Positions 21,623 to 30,512 are shown, counted from the first letter of the stretch. The stretch: 38,448 nt of DNA from Gordonia malaquae NBRC 108250 (GCF_000344135.1 NZ_BAOP01000042.1:1-38448); one strand, 5' to 3'. Made by a program: numbers and translations. Notes: a model not told the origin generated them from the sequence alone.

Positions 21623-24337
21623 ATGACATCTCATCTCGCCAACTTCGTCCTCGGCCTCGGCAACGGCGCCGTCTACGCGGCACTGGGTCTCGCCCTGGTG
21701 ATGACCTTCAAGAGTTCCGGAGTCGTGAACTTCGCGACCGGAGCCGTCGCCCTGTACGCCGCCTACACGTACGCGTTCCTTCGGAAGGGTGAACTCCTCG
21801 TCCCCATTCCGGGGCTGGAACCGACGGTCGACGTCGGTGGCAAGTGGGGTGTCGCCCCCGCGTTCATCGTGGCGGTGCTCCTCGCAGGCGTCCTCGGAGT
21901 GCTTCTCTACCTGGCGGTCTTCCGGCCGATGAGGAATGCGCCGGTACTCGCGAAGGCCGTCGCGTCGATCGGGATCATGCTGATTCTGCAGGCTCTGCTG
22001 GCGATGCAGGTCGGTGAGAACGCTCCGTCGGTGAAGCCGATCTTCCCGGAGGGAACGTTCTCGATCGGCGATGCGGTGATTCCGACTGACCGCCTGTGGC
22101 TCGCCGTCGTGATCGTCGGTCTGGCTGTGGTCGCGGGTCTTGTCCTCAAGTACACCCGCTTCGGGATCGCGACCGAGGCTGCGGCGGAGTCGGAGAAGGG
22201 TGCTCTGGTGACGGGCCTCTCGCCGGACCGGATCGCAGTCACCAACTGGGGGCTGTCGTCGATGACAGCGGCAGTCGGCGGTGTTGTCATCTCGCCGATC
22301 GTCCCGCTCAACCCGGTCGCGTACACGATGTTCATCGTGCCTGCCCTGGCCGCTGCTCTCGTCGGCAACTTCGCGAGCGTCGCGGCCACCGTCGGCGCAG
22401 GCCTGGTGATCGGGATGCTGTCGTCGGAAGCGACGTACCTGCAGGTGACGATAGACGCGATGCCAGATGCAGGTGTCGCGGAAGCGGTGCCGCTCCTCTT
22501 GATCGTGGTGTTCCTGCTCGTGCGCGGTGAACCGATGCCGGGCCGCGGCGCGGTGATCCGCAGCGACCTCGGACGAGCGCCCCGGCCGAACCGGATTCTC
22601 GTTCCCACGGTCGTCGGCGGCGTGATCATGCTGGCAGCGCTGTTCCTCACAGAGGGGAGTGTGCGGCTCGCCCTCGTGTCGTCGATGATCTTCGCGGTGG
22701 TCGCCCTCTCGCAGGTGGTCGTCACCGGCTACGCGGGCCAAGTGTCGCTCGCTCAGCTGACCCTGGCCGGCGCCAGCGCGTTCGCATTGAGCCGATTCGG
22801 CGGCGACCTCGGGATCCCCTTCCCGTTCGCTCCGATCCTCGCCGCGGTGGTCGCGGCCGCAATCGGTGTTGTCGTCGGTCTGCCTGCTCTCCGAGTGCGG
22901 GGGCTGCCGCTGATGGTCGCGACTCTCGCCCTGGCCGTGTTCCTCGAGGCGTTCTGGTTCCGGAATCCCTCTCTCAACGGCGGCATGGTGGGAGCGCCGA
23001 TCGAACCGGCGACGATGTTCGGGTTGAACATGGAGATCGGTGCGGGCGAGGGCTATCCGCGGATGGGCTTCAGTGTCCTCTGCCTGGTGGTGCTGCTTCT
23101 GGTGTCCATCGGAGTCGCGTGCCTGCGCCGTAGTCGACTCGGAGCGGCGATGCTCGCGGTCCGTGCAAACGAGCGGTCGGCGGCGGCGAGTGGAATCAAC
23201 GTCGGTGTCACGAAGCTCGCGGCGTTCGGGATCTCGTCGTTCATCGTCGGCCTCGGCGGTGCGTTGATCGCGTATCAACAGACACTCGCCAACGCGGGAA
23301 CGTATTCAGTCTTCGCCGGTATCGGGCTGTTCGCCGTCGTCTACATCGCAGGTGTCACGTCATTGACCGGAGGCATTCTCGCGGGCTTCCTGGCACCCGG
23401 TGGGCTCGTGTTCTTCGTCGTCGACCGCTACCTCTCGCTCGGCGACTATTACATGCTCGTCAGCGGCGCGCTCCTCGTCGTCACGGTGATCCTCAACCCG
23501 GACGGCATCGCCGGAGCCCTGCAACGGATCCACCTGCCCGCATCCCTGACGAAGGCTGCCGGGCGAACAATACCGGCGGTGGAGCTCGACCCGCCGCCCG
23601 ACGAGCATGGTGTCGGCGAGGTGCTTCTCACCGTGACCGACGTCGGAGTCAGTTACGGGCCGGTGCGGGCAGTCGACGCGGTGTCGTTCGACGTTCGACA
23701 AGGCGAGATCGTCGGACTGATCGGACCGAACGGTGCGGGAAAGACGACGCTCGTCGACGCGATCAGCGGATTCGCCGCTTCGACAGGGGCGGTCACTCTC
23801 GACGGGACCGACCTCGCCGGGATGGCGCCGCATCGCCGCGGCCGGGCCGGGCTGGGCAGGACGTTCCAGGACATCGAACTGTACGACGAACTGTCGGTCG
23901 CGGAGAACGTGCTCGTCGCCGCGCCACGAGAGAACACCGATGCCGCCATCGCGCGAACGTTGGCGCTCCTCGAGATCACGGACCTCGCGGATCGCCCGGC
24001 CGCGGACCTGTCTCAAGGACAACGACAACTCGTGTCCGTCGCGCGTGTTCTCGTCGCGTCTCCGCGGGTTGCTCTGCTCGATGAGCCAGCCGCCGGGCTG
24101 GACAGCACGGAGAGTCGTTGGCTCGGGGAGAGATTGTCGGCGGTCAGGGCGAACGGTGGTTCGATGCTGCTGATCGATCACGACATGGACCTCGTCTTGT
24201 CGCTGTGCGATCGGATCATCGTTCTCGACCTCGGCCGGGTGATCGCGTCCGGAACGCCGGACGAGATTCGCAACGACCAGCGTGTGGTGCAGGCATATCT
24301 GGGCGCCCCGGCCGGCGCCGACCAGGAGGCTCAGTGA
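21623..24337 (+). CDS. LivH-LivM-LivG triple fusion: ABC permease/permease/ATPase
   Basis: One 904-residue protein holds three subunits normally made separately. Residues 1 to about 305 are a LivH-like permease (FVLGLGNGAVYAALGLALVM at the start, many helices). Residues about 310-640 are a LivM-like permease (VTGYAGQVSLAQLTLAGASA). Residues about 675-900 are a LivG-like ATPase with Walker A GPNGAGKTT (Lys707), signature LSQGQRQL and Walker B VALLDEPAAGLD. No frameshift or internal stop was seen. ATG 21623 has GAGGGAG upstream; the GTG at 21611 overlaps that site. The protein forms the transmembrane channel and one of two motor subunits. Its stop overlaps the start of the LivF-like gene (TGATG). 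Confidence 0.9.
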   Translation: MTSHLANFVLGLGNGAVYAALGLALVMTFKSSGVVNFATGAVALYAAYTYAFLRKGELLVPIPGLEPTVDVGGKWGVAPAFIVAVLLAGVLGVLLYLAVFRPMRNAPVLAKAVASIGIMLILQALLAMQVGENAPSVKPIFPEGTFSIGDAVIPTDRLWLAVVIVGLAVVAGLVLKYTRFGIATEAAAESEKGALVTGLSPDRIAVTNWGLSSMTAAVGGVVISPIVPLNPVAYTMFIVPALAAALVGNFASVAATVGAGLVIGMLSSEATYLQVTIDAMPDAGVAEAVPLLLIVVFLLVRGEPMPGRGAVIRSDLGRAPRPNRILVPTVVGGVIMLAALFLTEGSVRLALVSSMIFAVVALSQVVVTGYAGQVSLAQLTLAGASAFALSRFGGDLGIPFPFAPILAAVVAAAIGVVVGLPALRVRGLPLMVATLALAVFLEAFWFRNPSLNGGMVGAPIEPATMFGLNMEIGAGEGYPRMGFSVLCLVVLLLVSIGVACLRRSRLGAAMLAVRANERSAAASGINVGVTKLAAFGISSFIVGLGGALIAYQQTLANAGTYSVFAGIGLFAVVYIAGVTSLTGGILAGFLAPGGLVFFVVDRYLSLGDYYMLVSGALLVVTVILNPDGIAGALQRIHLPASLTKAAGRTIPAVELDPPPDEHGVGEVLLTVTDVGVSYGPVRAVDAVSFDVRQGEIVGLIGPNGAGKTTLVDAISGFAASTGAVTLDGTDLAGMAPHRRGRAGLGRTFQDIELYDELSVAENVLVAAPRENTDAAIARTLALLEITDLADRPAADLSQGQRQLVSVARVLVASPRVALLDEPAAGLDSTESRWLGERLSAVRANGGSMLLIDHDMDLVLSLCDRIIVLDLGRVIASGTPDEIRNDQRVVQAYLGAPAGADQEAQ

Positions 24338-25074
24338 TGACGGTGTTGGCGTGTGAAAGCCTCGACTGCGGATACTTCCAGGACAATCCGTGCGTGCGTG
24401 GCGTCGACCTGACGATCGACGAAGGTCAGGTGGTCGCGCTCCTCGGGCCGAACGGTGCGGGTAAGACCACCCTTCTGGAAACGCTCGCCGGACTGGTTCC
24501 GCGGATCGGCGGGACGGTCTCGGTCACCGGGACCCCGGTGAGATCCGGAGACGCGAGGCGCGCGGTGCGGGCCGGAATGGTGCTCGTCCCTGACGACCGA
24601 GCCCTGTTCAAGAATCTCACCACCGAGCAGAACTTGGCGCTCGCCGTGCCACAACGGACCATCGGCGGATTGGTGTCGAACCGGCGGAGCGTCGCCGAGG
24701 GGGTGGCGCAGACCGTGAGTCGATTCCCGGCGCTGGAGAAGCGGCTCACAGTGAAGGCAGGCCAGCTGTCGGGCGGCGAACAGCAGATGCTCGCGATCTC
24801 GCGGGCATTGCTGCAGCGGCCGAAGGTCCTGCTGATCGACGAGCTGAGCATGGGACTGGCACCGGTGATCGTCGAATCGATTCTCCCGGTGCTGCGCGAG
24901 GTCGCGGCGTCGGACGGCACCGCGGTGGTGCTAGTCGAACAGCACGTCCGGCTGGCGCTCGACGTGGCCGACCGAGCGCTTGTCCTCGTCCACGGCGACA
25001 TCGTCATCGACGAGTCGGCGGCGTCGCTCGCCGCCGATCCCGGCCGCCTCGAAAAGGCGTACCTCGGCGGCTGA
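24337..25074 (+). CDS. LivF-type ABC importer ATPase
   Basis: The 245-residue protein is the second ATPase of the importer. Walker A is GPNGAGKTT near residue 41, the signature LSGGEQQMLAISRALL near 145, Walker B VLLIDELSMGLAP near 165 and the switch His in VVLVEQHVRLAL near 197. The LSMGLAP sequence after Walker B is typical of LivF as opposed to LivG. It would pair with the ATPase domain of the fused protein. The start shares a base with the preceding stop and has CAGGAGGC upstream. It is the last gene of the operon. Confidence 0.92.
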   Translation: MTVLACESLDCGYFQDNPCVRGVDLTIDEGQVVALLGPNGAGKTTLLETLAGLVPRIGGTVSVTGTPVRSGDARRAVRAGMVLVPDDRALFKNLTTEQNLALAVPQRTIGGLVSNRRSVAEGVAQTVSRFPALEKRLTVKAGQLSGGEQQMLAISRALLQRPKVLLIDELSMGLAPVIVESILPVLREVAASDGTAVVLVEQHVRLALDVADRALVLVHGDIVIDESAASLAADPGRLEKAYLGG

Positions 25075-25076
25075 CC

Positions 25077-25254
25077 ACAGCGAGCGCCCTTCTGCATTCC
25101 TGCTCTTCGGGCCTTTTCCTGCTCGCCGAACGGCCTTCCCCTGCTCGTTGAGCGAGCAGTGGGATCGTTGTGCGGATCTTGAGCGAGCTTGCGAGACGAA
25201 AGGCGCTCAACAAGCGGAAAGGATACGGGTTTTGCCCGCTTATCGAGCAGGGGG
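25077..25254. repeat. Dispersed palindromic repeat cluster
   Basis: Includes the hairpin CTGCTCG-TTGAG-CGAGCAG at 25141-25159, a 31-base stretch at 25177-25207 identical to 30565-30595, and several CTGCTC units. It separates the converging livF and LLM genes and probably ends transcription from both sides. Confidence 0.65.
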
Positions 25255-26286
25255 TCAGGCGGGGGAGCGGCGGACTTCGGCGGCGAGCCGCGCGAGAAGA
25301 CTCGGGTCGGCCGCGTACGGAGTGTTGAAACCGAGACGGTCGACGTACGGGCCGTAGCGGCGGAGCAGCTCGACCGCCCCGTCGTGCGGATCGTCGATGG
25401 TGACGGCGATCGAATCGACGAGTTCGTCGGGAACCTGCCGACCCATCGCCTGCCAGTCGCCCGACTTCGACATCGTGTGCAGAGTCGGGTGGAGGTCGGC
25501 GAAGCCGACCGATGCGAGGATCGGCTGATACGCGGGCGTCGAGCCGTAGAAGGCGATCTGCGTCCGGACGGCTGCCCGAGCTGCCGCCATCTCTTGATCG
25601 GAGTCGCCGATGATCACCATCGCCGAATGATGGACGGCCGTTCGTCCCCGGCCCGACACCGCCGCGCCCTGCGCCAGCGACGGCACAGTGGTGTCGCGGA
25701 GAAACGCCGGCGTGCACAGCGGATGGGAGAGGAAACCGTCAGCCACCTCGCCCGCGACGCGTGTCATACGAGGTCCGACGCCCGCCAGCCATACCGGCGG
25801 TGGTCCGAAACCGTCGACGTCGGACGGGTTCGGACGGAACAACGGCGGCATCAATGTGTGCTCGTAGAAGTCGCCGTGATGATCGAGCCTTCCACCGGTC
25901 GTCCAGGAGTCCCAGATGGCACGGATCGCTGTCACCATGTCGAGCATCCGGTCTGCAGGCCGGCTCCACGGCATCGAGTACCGGCGGGCTATGTGTGGCC
26001 GGATCTGGGTGCCGAGGCCGAGGACGAAACGCCCCCGCGAATACGCCTGAAGGTCCCATCCGAGTGTCGCCAGCAGTAGCGGATTGCGGCCGAATGCGAC
26101 TGCGATCGACGTTCCCAGCGTCACACGATCCGTGTGCTCGGCGGCCAGCAGCAGTGGAAGAAACGGATCGTGGGCGCCCTCGAATGTCCAGACCGCGTTG
26201 TACCCGGACTCCTCTGCCGCGGCCGCGGATGCGCCCATCTCCGACAGCGGGCACGTGATTGTCGTGTCGACGAACACCCGCGTCAC
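25255..26286 (-). CDS. LLM-class F420-dependent oxidoreductase (TIGR03617-like)
   Basis: The 343-residue protein is a luciferase-like TIM-barrel flavin/F420 enzyme. Recognisable parts are AEESGYNAVWTFEGAHDPFLPL, VTLGTSIAVAFGRNP, the LQAYSRGRFVLGLGTQIRPH strand-helix and PPPVWLAGVGPRMTRVAGEVADGF. This text matches the subgroup annotated TIGR03617 as I remember it. It differs clearly from the LLM protein at 16194. Its start overlaps the stop of the amidohydrolase gene (ATGA, 26283-26286), so the two form an operon and may act on one compound. Confidence 0.87.
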   Translation of the reverse strand: MTRVFVDTTITCPLSEMGASAAAAEESGYNAVWTFEGAHDPFLPLLLAAEHTDRVTLGTSIAVAFGRNPLLLATLGWDLQAYSRGRFVLGLGTQIRPHIARRYSMPWSRPADRMLDMVTAIRAIWDSWTTGGRLDHHGDFYEHTLMPPLFRPNPSDVDGFGPPPVWLAGVGPRMTRVAGEVADGFLSHPLCTPAFLRDTTVPSLAQGAAVSGRGRTAVHHSAMVIIGDSDQEMAAARAAVRTQIAFYGSTPAYQPILASVGFADLHPTLHTMSKSGDWQAMGRQVPDELVDSIAVTIDDPHDGAVELLRRYGPYVDRLGFNTPYAADPSLLARLAAEVRRSPA

Positions 26287-27197
26287 ACCGGCTGTACGTC
26301 GAAGAGCCGTGCGGCGTTGTCGTGGAGGACGCCACGAACCCAGTCGTCACCGAGGTCCAGACGGACGATCGCGTCGAGTGCGTGCCGGTAGCCGTAGGGG
26401 ATGTTCGGGAAGTCGGAGCCGAACAGGATCTTCGAACCGAGGGCCTCGACCCGCGGCATCAAGTCGCGCGGATACGGCGCGCCCGCTTCGGAGAAGTCGG
26501 TGAACGACATCGTCGTGTCGAGATGCACGTTCTCGAACTGCTCGGCCAAGTCGAGGAAGGGCGCGTATTCGGGTGTTCCCATGTGCGCGACGATCAGCGG
26601 GAGGGTGGGGAACCGGGACAACAGGGTCTTGATGCGGTCCGGGCCGGTGAACTCTCCTGGGGCCGGACCCGATCCGCAGTGGATCACAACTGGTACCTGT
26701 GCATCGTCGATGCGGCCCCAGACCTCGTCGAGCAGCGGATCGATCGGAGAGTACGCCCCGACTTGGACGTGCGACTTGAAGACTCGCGCGCCGGACTCGA
26801 TCGCCTCGCCGACGTATTCGCCTGCGCCTGGCTCTGGATAGAACGTCGCGGTCTGAAGGCAGTCCGGGTGCGTGGCCGCGAACTCGACGCCCCACGCGTT
26901 CAGCCACTGGGCCATGGAGGGCTTGTGCGGATAGATCATCGACGAGAAGGCGAGAGCCCCGAAGGAACGCAGGGTCGAGACTCGTACCTCCTCGTCGGCG
27001 CGGTACGCGATGGGCCATTCGCGTCCGAGCATCGGGCCCGCGGAGTCGAAGTACGCCCACACCTTGTCCATGACGCGGCCCGGCATGAAGTGCGTGTGGA
27101 CGTCGATGATGCCTGGTAGCCCGATGCCCTGCCAGACTTTGCGGACGGCGTCGACCTCGGCGGTCGTGAACGGCTGGACATCGTGATCGTCACACAT
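26283..27197 (-). CDS. Amidohydrolase (Amidohydro_2, ACMSD-like)
   Basis: The 304-residue protein is a metal-dependent hydrolase or decarboxylase of the amidohydrolase-2 family. Metal ligands are His34 and His36 in DVHTHF, followed by VVIHCGSG near residue 172, VAHMGTPEY near 205 and the catalytic Asp in LFGSDFPNIPYG near 265. Family members cleave ring-opened aromatics or decarboxylate acids; the substrate here is unknown. The ATG at 27197 lies seven bases after TAGCGT, preferred over an upstream in-frame start at 27215. It leads a two-gene operon with the LLM oxidoreductase. Confidence 0.85.
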   Translation of the reverse strand: MCDDHDVQPFTTAEVDAVRKVWQGIGLPGIIDVHTHFMPGRVMDKVWAYFDSAGPMLGREWPIAYRADEEVRVSTLRSFGALAFSSMIYPHKPSMAQWLNAWGVEFAATHPDCLQTATFYPEPGAGEYVGEAIESGARVFKSHVQVGAYSPIDPLLDEVWGRIDDAQVPVVIHCGSGPAPGEFTGPDRIKTLLSRFPTLPLIVAHMGTPEYAPFLDLAEQFENVHLDTTMSFTDFSEAGAPYPRDLMPRVEALGSKILFGSDFPNIPYGYRHALDAIVRLDLGDDWVRGVLHDNAARLFDVQPV

Positions 27198-27204
27198 GTG
27201 ATCG

Positions 27205-27210
27205 ACGCTA
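27205..27210 (-). promoter_or_regulatory. Leaderless -10 element of the amidohydrolase gene
   Basis: TAGCGT on the minus strand, seven bases before the ATG at 27197. Confidence 0.5.
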
Positions 27211-27268
27211 CCCACAGAGGCATACTCAGTGAGGGGCGGGCGTACTCAAGGAGAGCTGATGGGGGCCG

Positions 27269-27802
27269 GTGGTCGGAGAGATCGTGCTGTTGGCGGTTGG
27301 CGTGGCCGTATCGCCGCTCCCGATCATCGCAGTGGTGTTGATGCTGCTCAGTAGGCGGCCAAGGAGTGCCAGCCTCGCGTTCGCGGTGGGCTGCACGGCA
27401 CTGATCGCCAGCGCCACGACACTCTTCACGGTGATCGGCGACGCCGCGGACTCCGGCTCGTCGCGGCCGACTTTCATGTACTGGGTCGACGCGGCCGCCG
27501 GTCTCGCCCTTCTCGTCGTCGGCGTCCGGACGTGGCGTACGCGGAACAAGACGTCTGAGCCGCCGTCGTGGTTGGCCTCCGTCGACGACATGTCGACGCT
27601 GAAAGCCGGCGGAACGGGACTCGCCATCACGATCGCCAACCCCAAGAACTTGATGCTGTTCGCTGCCGCGGGTGCAGCGATCGGGGCAGCGGACTTCGAC
27701 GGTCCGCAGACGACGATGCTCGCGATTCTGGTCCTCGTGATCGGCGTCGCCTTGGGCGCCAAGGGATTCGGTGGTCTCCTCGGGTTCGCTCAGGCCGTGT
27801 GA
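27269..27802 (+). CDS. GAP/Sap-family membrane protein, possibly shortened
   Basis: The 177-residue product resembles the GAP (Sap) family of membrane proteins linked to glycolipid export in mycobacteria. Visible segments are IVLLAVGVAVSPLPIIAVVL, SASLAFAVGCTALIASATTL, MYWVDAAAGLALLVVG, ANPKNLMLFAAAGAA and ILVLVIGVALGAKGFGGLLG. The last is the usual terminal helix of the family, yet it comes right after the NPKN helix, so the fifth helix and its loop (perhaps 45-50 residues) seem missing. The start is also odd. AAGGAGAG sits correctly for the ATG at 27259, but that ATG is one base out of frame through a run of five Gs, leaving GTG 27269. The gene may be decaying. Confidence 0.6.
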   Translation: MVGEIVLLAVGVAVSPLPIIAVVLMLLSRRPRSASLAFAVGCTALIASATTLFTVIGDAADSGSSRPTFMYWVDAAAGLALLVVGVRTWRTRNKTSEPPSWLASVDDMSTLKAGGTGLAITIANPKNLMLFAAAGAAIGAADFDGPQTTMLAILVLVIGVALGAKGFGGLLGFAQAV

Positions 27803-27828
27803 GCGGCTGGAATCGGAGCCGCAAGCGG

Positions 27829-28494
27829 TCAGGATCGTTCGTTCTCCAGCTTCGCGATCGTGGAGATGATCGCGTCGCGTGCCGGGAAGTGCTTCGGTTG
27901 AATCATGATCGCCTCGGCCTCGACGGTCACGCCGTCGGCGTCGGACAACTCGCCGTGCACGAACGTCTTTCGCCCGTCGGTGCCGGTGACCCGCCCTTCG
28001 AGGGTGACCGGCCCGAGCGGTGTCGGGCGCAGGTAGCGCACCGTCAGCGTCCCGGTGAAGCTGGGCATGTGGTCGGCGGCCGCGGTCTCACCGACCAACT
28101 GGTCGAGGAGCAGCGCGGCGATGCCGCCGTGCACGTGCCCGCCGGGACCTTCGTACGCTGCGCCGAGGACGACGTCGGCGCGCGTCACACCGTCGACCTT
28201 CTTGATGCGCAACGGGGGCGCGACGGCGTTGCGCGCGCCGGTCGCGGCGTTGCCCCACGGCATTCCGGTGAAGTCGCGAGTGAACGAGACTCCGTAACCC
28301 TTGTCCTTCTGCTGTGCGCGTAGACGAGCGACGATCGCCTCGATCTGCTCCCGCGCCGCGACGAGTTCGGCGTCGTCGACTTCGGTGCGGATGACGGCGT
28401 CGACGAGTTCGCGCACGGCGTCGGTGAGAGGCTCGACAATCGACAAGCGACGCTCCACTTCGGCGTCGTCGATGTCTTCCAAACGAAAGTCCAT
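27829..28494 (-). CDS. PaaI-family thioesterase (hotdog fold)
   Basis: The 221-residue protein ends in a hotdog thioesterase domain. The key motif is EGPGGHVHGGIAALLLDQLVG near residue 117, where HGG and the following Asp form the active site, followed by FTGTLTVRYLRPTPLGPV. The first 70 residues are a charged helical extension. It should hydrolyse acyl-CoA thioesters in the cytoplasm. ATG 28494 is used; a GTG at 28503 in the same frame would add three residues. It is the last gene of the minus-strand SDR operon, ten bases after the preceding gene, and converges on the GAP-family gene. Confidence 0.85.
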   Translation of the reverse strand: MDFRLEDIDDAEVERRLSIVEPLTDAVRELVDAVIRTEVDDAELVAAREQIEAIVARLRAQQKDKGYGVSFTRDFTGMPWGNAATGARNAVAPPLRIKKVDGVTRADVVLGAAYEGPGGHVHGGIAALLLDQLVGETAAADHMPSFTGTLTVRYLRPTPLGPVTLEGRVTGTDGRKTFVHGELSDADGVTVEAEAIMIQPKHFPARDAIISTIAKLENERS

Positions 28495-28504
28495 GGGGCT
28501 CACC

Positions 28505-28891
28505 TTATTCCGAACGTTGGGAGCGTCGGTGCTTCTTGATCACCTCGCCGAGCATCATGGTCATCTTGGTTCCGAGCGGCCAGCCGACGTAGTAGCAGAG
28601 GAACAACCCGATCTCGTTGAGCTCGTCTGGGGTCAGTTCGCCGTTGCCGAGGGCGGCGCCCGCCTGGATCTCGGCGACGTCGGTCATCCCGTTGGCGGCG
28701 AGTGCCCCGAGCAGGATCAGCCGTCGATCGCGGTGGCTGAGCCCTTCGCGGCTCCACACTTCGCCGAAGACTTGGTCCGCGGTGTGAGCGAAGAAGTCGC
28801 CCGGGCCGTCGGACATCTCCCAGCCGTACACCTCGGTCATCATCGCCAGGCCCTTGCGGCGCTGGTCGGTGAGTTCGGTCGGTTCAGTCAT
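28505..28891 (-). CDS. Carboxymuconolactone decarboxylase-like protein
   Basis: The 128-residue protein matches the CMD family: SREGLSHRDRRLILLGALAANG near residues 45-66, QAGAALGNGELTPDELNEIGL and a C-terminal helix. The CxxC redox pair of AhpD peroxidases is absent, so it is nearer the decarboxylase/structural branch. From memory the M. tuberculosis counterpart is Rv0771, in the same position relative to CYP51. Its start overlaps the previous stop by four bases (28888-28891). Confidence 0.85.
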   Translation of the reverse strand: MTEPTELTDQRRKGLAMMTEVYGWEMSDGPGDFFAHTADQVFGEVWSREGLSHRDRRLILLGALAANGMTDVAEIQAGAALGNGELTPDELNEIGLFLCYYVGWPLGTKMTMMLGEVIKKHRRSQRSE

Positions 28892-29772
28892 GATTCTCCT
28901 TGGTCAGACGAGTCGTTAGTGGGTACGCCCAGCCCGGCGGCGAGGTCTCGCAGGGCGAGTCGACCGAGCGGGAGGTCGACGCCGAGGTCGTCGGCGAGTG
29001 CGAGGGCCAGGCCGAGGTCCTTCTCGCCGAGGTCGCGGACGTGGGTGAAGACGCCGAACCAGAAGTCGTCCGGGGCGATCGGTGCGGTCGTGTCTCGCAG
29101 CATGATCGCGCCGGCGCCACCGGTGATGGCATCGGTGTGCCGGACGACGCGGCCGAGTTTGCCGATGTCGATGCCTGCCGCTTCGGCGAGACGAGCGGCC
29201 TCCGTGGTCGCGGTGAACGACACGAAATGCAGCAGGTTGCGAGCGAGTTTCATCCGTGTGCCGTCACCTGCGTGATCGCCTGCGTGGACGATCATGTCGC
29301 CGGCCAGGGCGAGTGCAGGCTTGGCGCGGTCGTATGCGGCGCGGTCGCCGCCGACCATGATCGCGAGTCTGCCTTCCTTCGCGCCGACGGCGCCGCCGGA
29401 GATCGGCGCATCGAGGAGAGTCACGCCCGATGCACTGCAGACGGACGCGAGGTCGGCTGCGGTCTCCGGCGAGATCGTCGAGTGCACGACGACCATCGAC
29501 CCCTCAGACAGCGTCGGGAGCAGGCCGTCGACGACGTCGCGCACCTGCGCGTCGTCTCGCACGCAGATGCTGACGAGATCGCACGCCTTGCCGAGACTGG
29601 ACAGGGAGTCGGCGGCGGATGCGCCGGCGTCGACGAGCTCGGCGACGGCGAGGTGATCGACGTCGAACACGGTCAGGCCACCGGGTGCGTCGACGAATCG
29701 GGTCGCCATCGGCCGGCCGATGTTGCCGAGTCCGACGTAGCCGAGGCGGAGAGTCTGATCGTCTGCGCTCAC
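28888..29772 (-). CDS. 3-hydroxyisobutyrate-dehydrogenase-like NAD(P) oxidoreductase
   Basis: The 294-residue protein is a beta-hydroxyacid dehydrogenase. The dinucleotide motif is GYVGLGNIGRPMA near residue 10, the substrate motif DAPISGGAVGAKEG near 117 and the catalytic Lys in GDGTRMKLARNLL near 170. Such enzymes oxidise short hydroxyacids or related semialdehydes with NAD. It corresponds in position to Rv0770 of M. tuberculosis. The GTG start overlaps the SDR stop (GTGA, 29769-29772), and the gene end overlaps the next start, so the operon is tightly coupled. Confidence 0.87.
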   Translation of the reverse strand: MSADDQTLRLGYVGLGNIGRPMATRFVDAPGGLTVFDVDHLAVAELVDAGASAADSLSSLGKACDLVSICVRDDAQVRDVVDGLLPTLSEGSMVVVHSTISPETAADLASVCSASGVTLLDAPISGGAVGAKEGRLAIMVGGDRAAYDRAKPALALAGDMIVHAGDHAGDGTRMKLARNLLHFVSFTATTEAARLAEAAGIDIGKLGRVVRHTDAITGGAGAIMLRDTTAPIAPDDFWFGVFTHVRDLGEKDLGLALALADDLGVDLPLGRLALRDLAAGLGVPTNDSSDQGES

Positions 29773-30512
29773 GAGCGGATGACCTGCCCTCCGTCGACGT
29801 TGAAGATCTGGCCGGTGATCCAGGACGCCTCGTCGGAGAGGAGGAACAGGCACATCCCGACGAGATCGTCCGGGGTGCCCATGCGGCCGATCGGGAGCTT
29901 GGAGACCATGTCTTTCACAATGGCGTCCGGCGTGCTGTTGCGGGTCGCTTCGGTGTCGATGGGGCCGGGAGCGATCGCGTTGATCCGCACGCGCTGCCCG
30001 CCGAGCTCAACCGCGAGCTGCTGAGTGAGACCGTTGACGCCCACTTTCGCGAGGCCGTAGAAGCCGCTGTACACCCATGCCGCCGTCGACGACTGGTTGA
30101 CGATCGCCCCGCCGTGCCTCATGTGCTGGTAGCAGGCGCGGGTCACGTTGAGCGCCCCGTCGAGGTTCACGCTCATGAACTTCTTGTAGTAGTCCCACGG
30201 CACGGTGGTCAGGAAGTCGAGTTTCATCCCGCCGTAGATCGCGGCGTTGTTGACCAGCGCGTCGATGCGGCCGTGGGCGTCGACGACGGTCATGGCGAGG
30301 TTCGCCGCGGAGTCGGGATCGGACACGTCGGTGTGCACGTAGGTCCCGCCGATCGACTCGGCGACGGCCTGGCCTGCCTCGTCGTTGACGTCGGCGATGA
30401 TCACCGTCGCGCCTTCGGCCGCGAGGGCCCGCGCATAGGCTTCGCCGATGCCGCCCGCCGCGCCGGTCACGATCGCGATCTTGTCGGTGAATCGGTTGTT
30501 TCGATCAGTCAT
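29769..30512 (-). CDS. Short-chain dehydrogenase/reductase
   Basis: The 247-residue classical SDR has the cofactor motif TGAAGGIGEA near residue 16, NNAA near 88, the catalytic Ser in NQSSTAAW near 140, and Tyr/Lys in FYGLAK near 152. An Asp at the end of strand 2 (IIADVNDEAG) indicates NAD rather than NADP. It oxidises or reduces a hydroxy group; the substrate is unknown. Position matches Rv0769 of M. tuberculosis. It has its own ribosome binding site (AGGAGAAG) and follows a repeat block, so it may not be cotranscribed with the aldehyde dehydrogenase. Confidence 0.88.
   Translation of the reverse strand: MTDRNNRFTDKIAIVTGAAGGIGEAYARALAAEGATVIIADVNDEAGQAVAESIGGTYVHTDVSDPDSAANLAMTVVDAHGRIDALVNNAAIYGGMKLDFLTTVPWDYYKKFMSVNLDGALNVTRACYQHMRHGGAIVNQSSTAAWVYSGFYGLAKVGVNGLTQQLAVELGGQRVRINAIAPGPIDTEATRNSTPDAIVKDMVSKLPIGRMGTPDDLVGMCLFLLSDEASWITGQIFNVDGGQVIRS

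Noticed and set aside
21449..23278. 609-codon open frame on the minus strand
   Set aside because: It lies entirely opposite the fused permease gene, is full of Arg/His/Asp, and has no family likeness; it is a product of GC-rich third positions.
25141..25159. CRISPR-like repeat spacing in the intergenic repeats
   Set aside because: Units vary in length, orientation and sequence and have no regular spacers or cas genes nearby.
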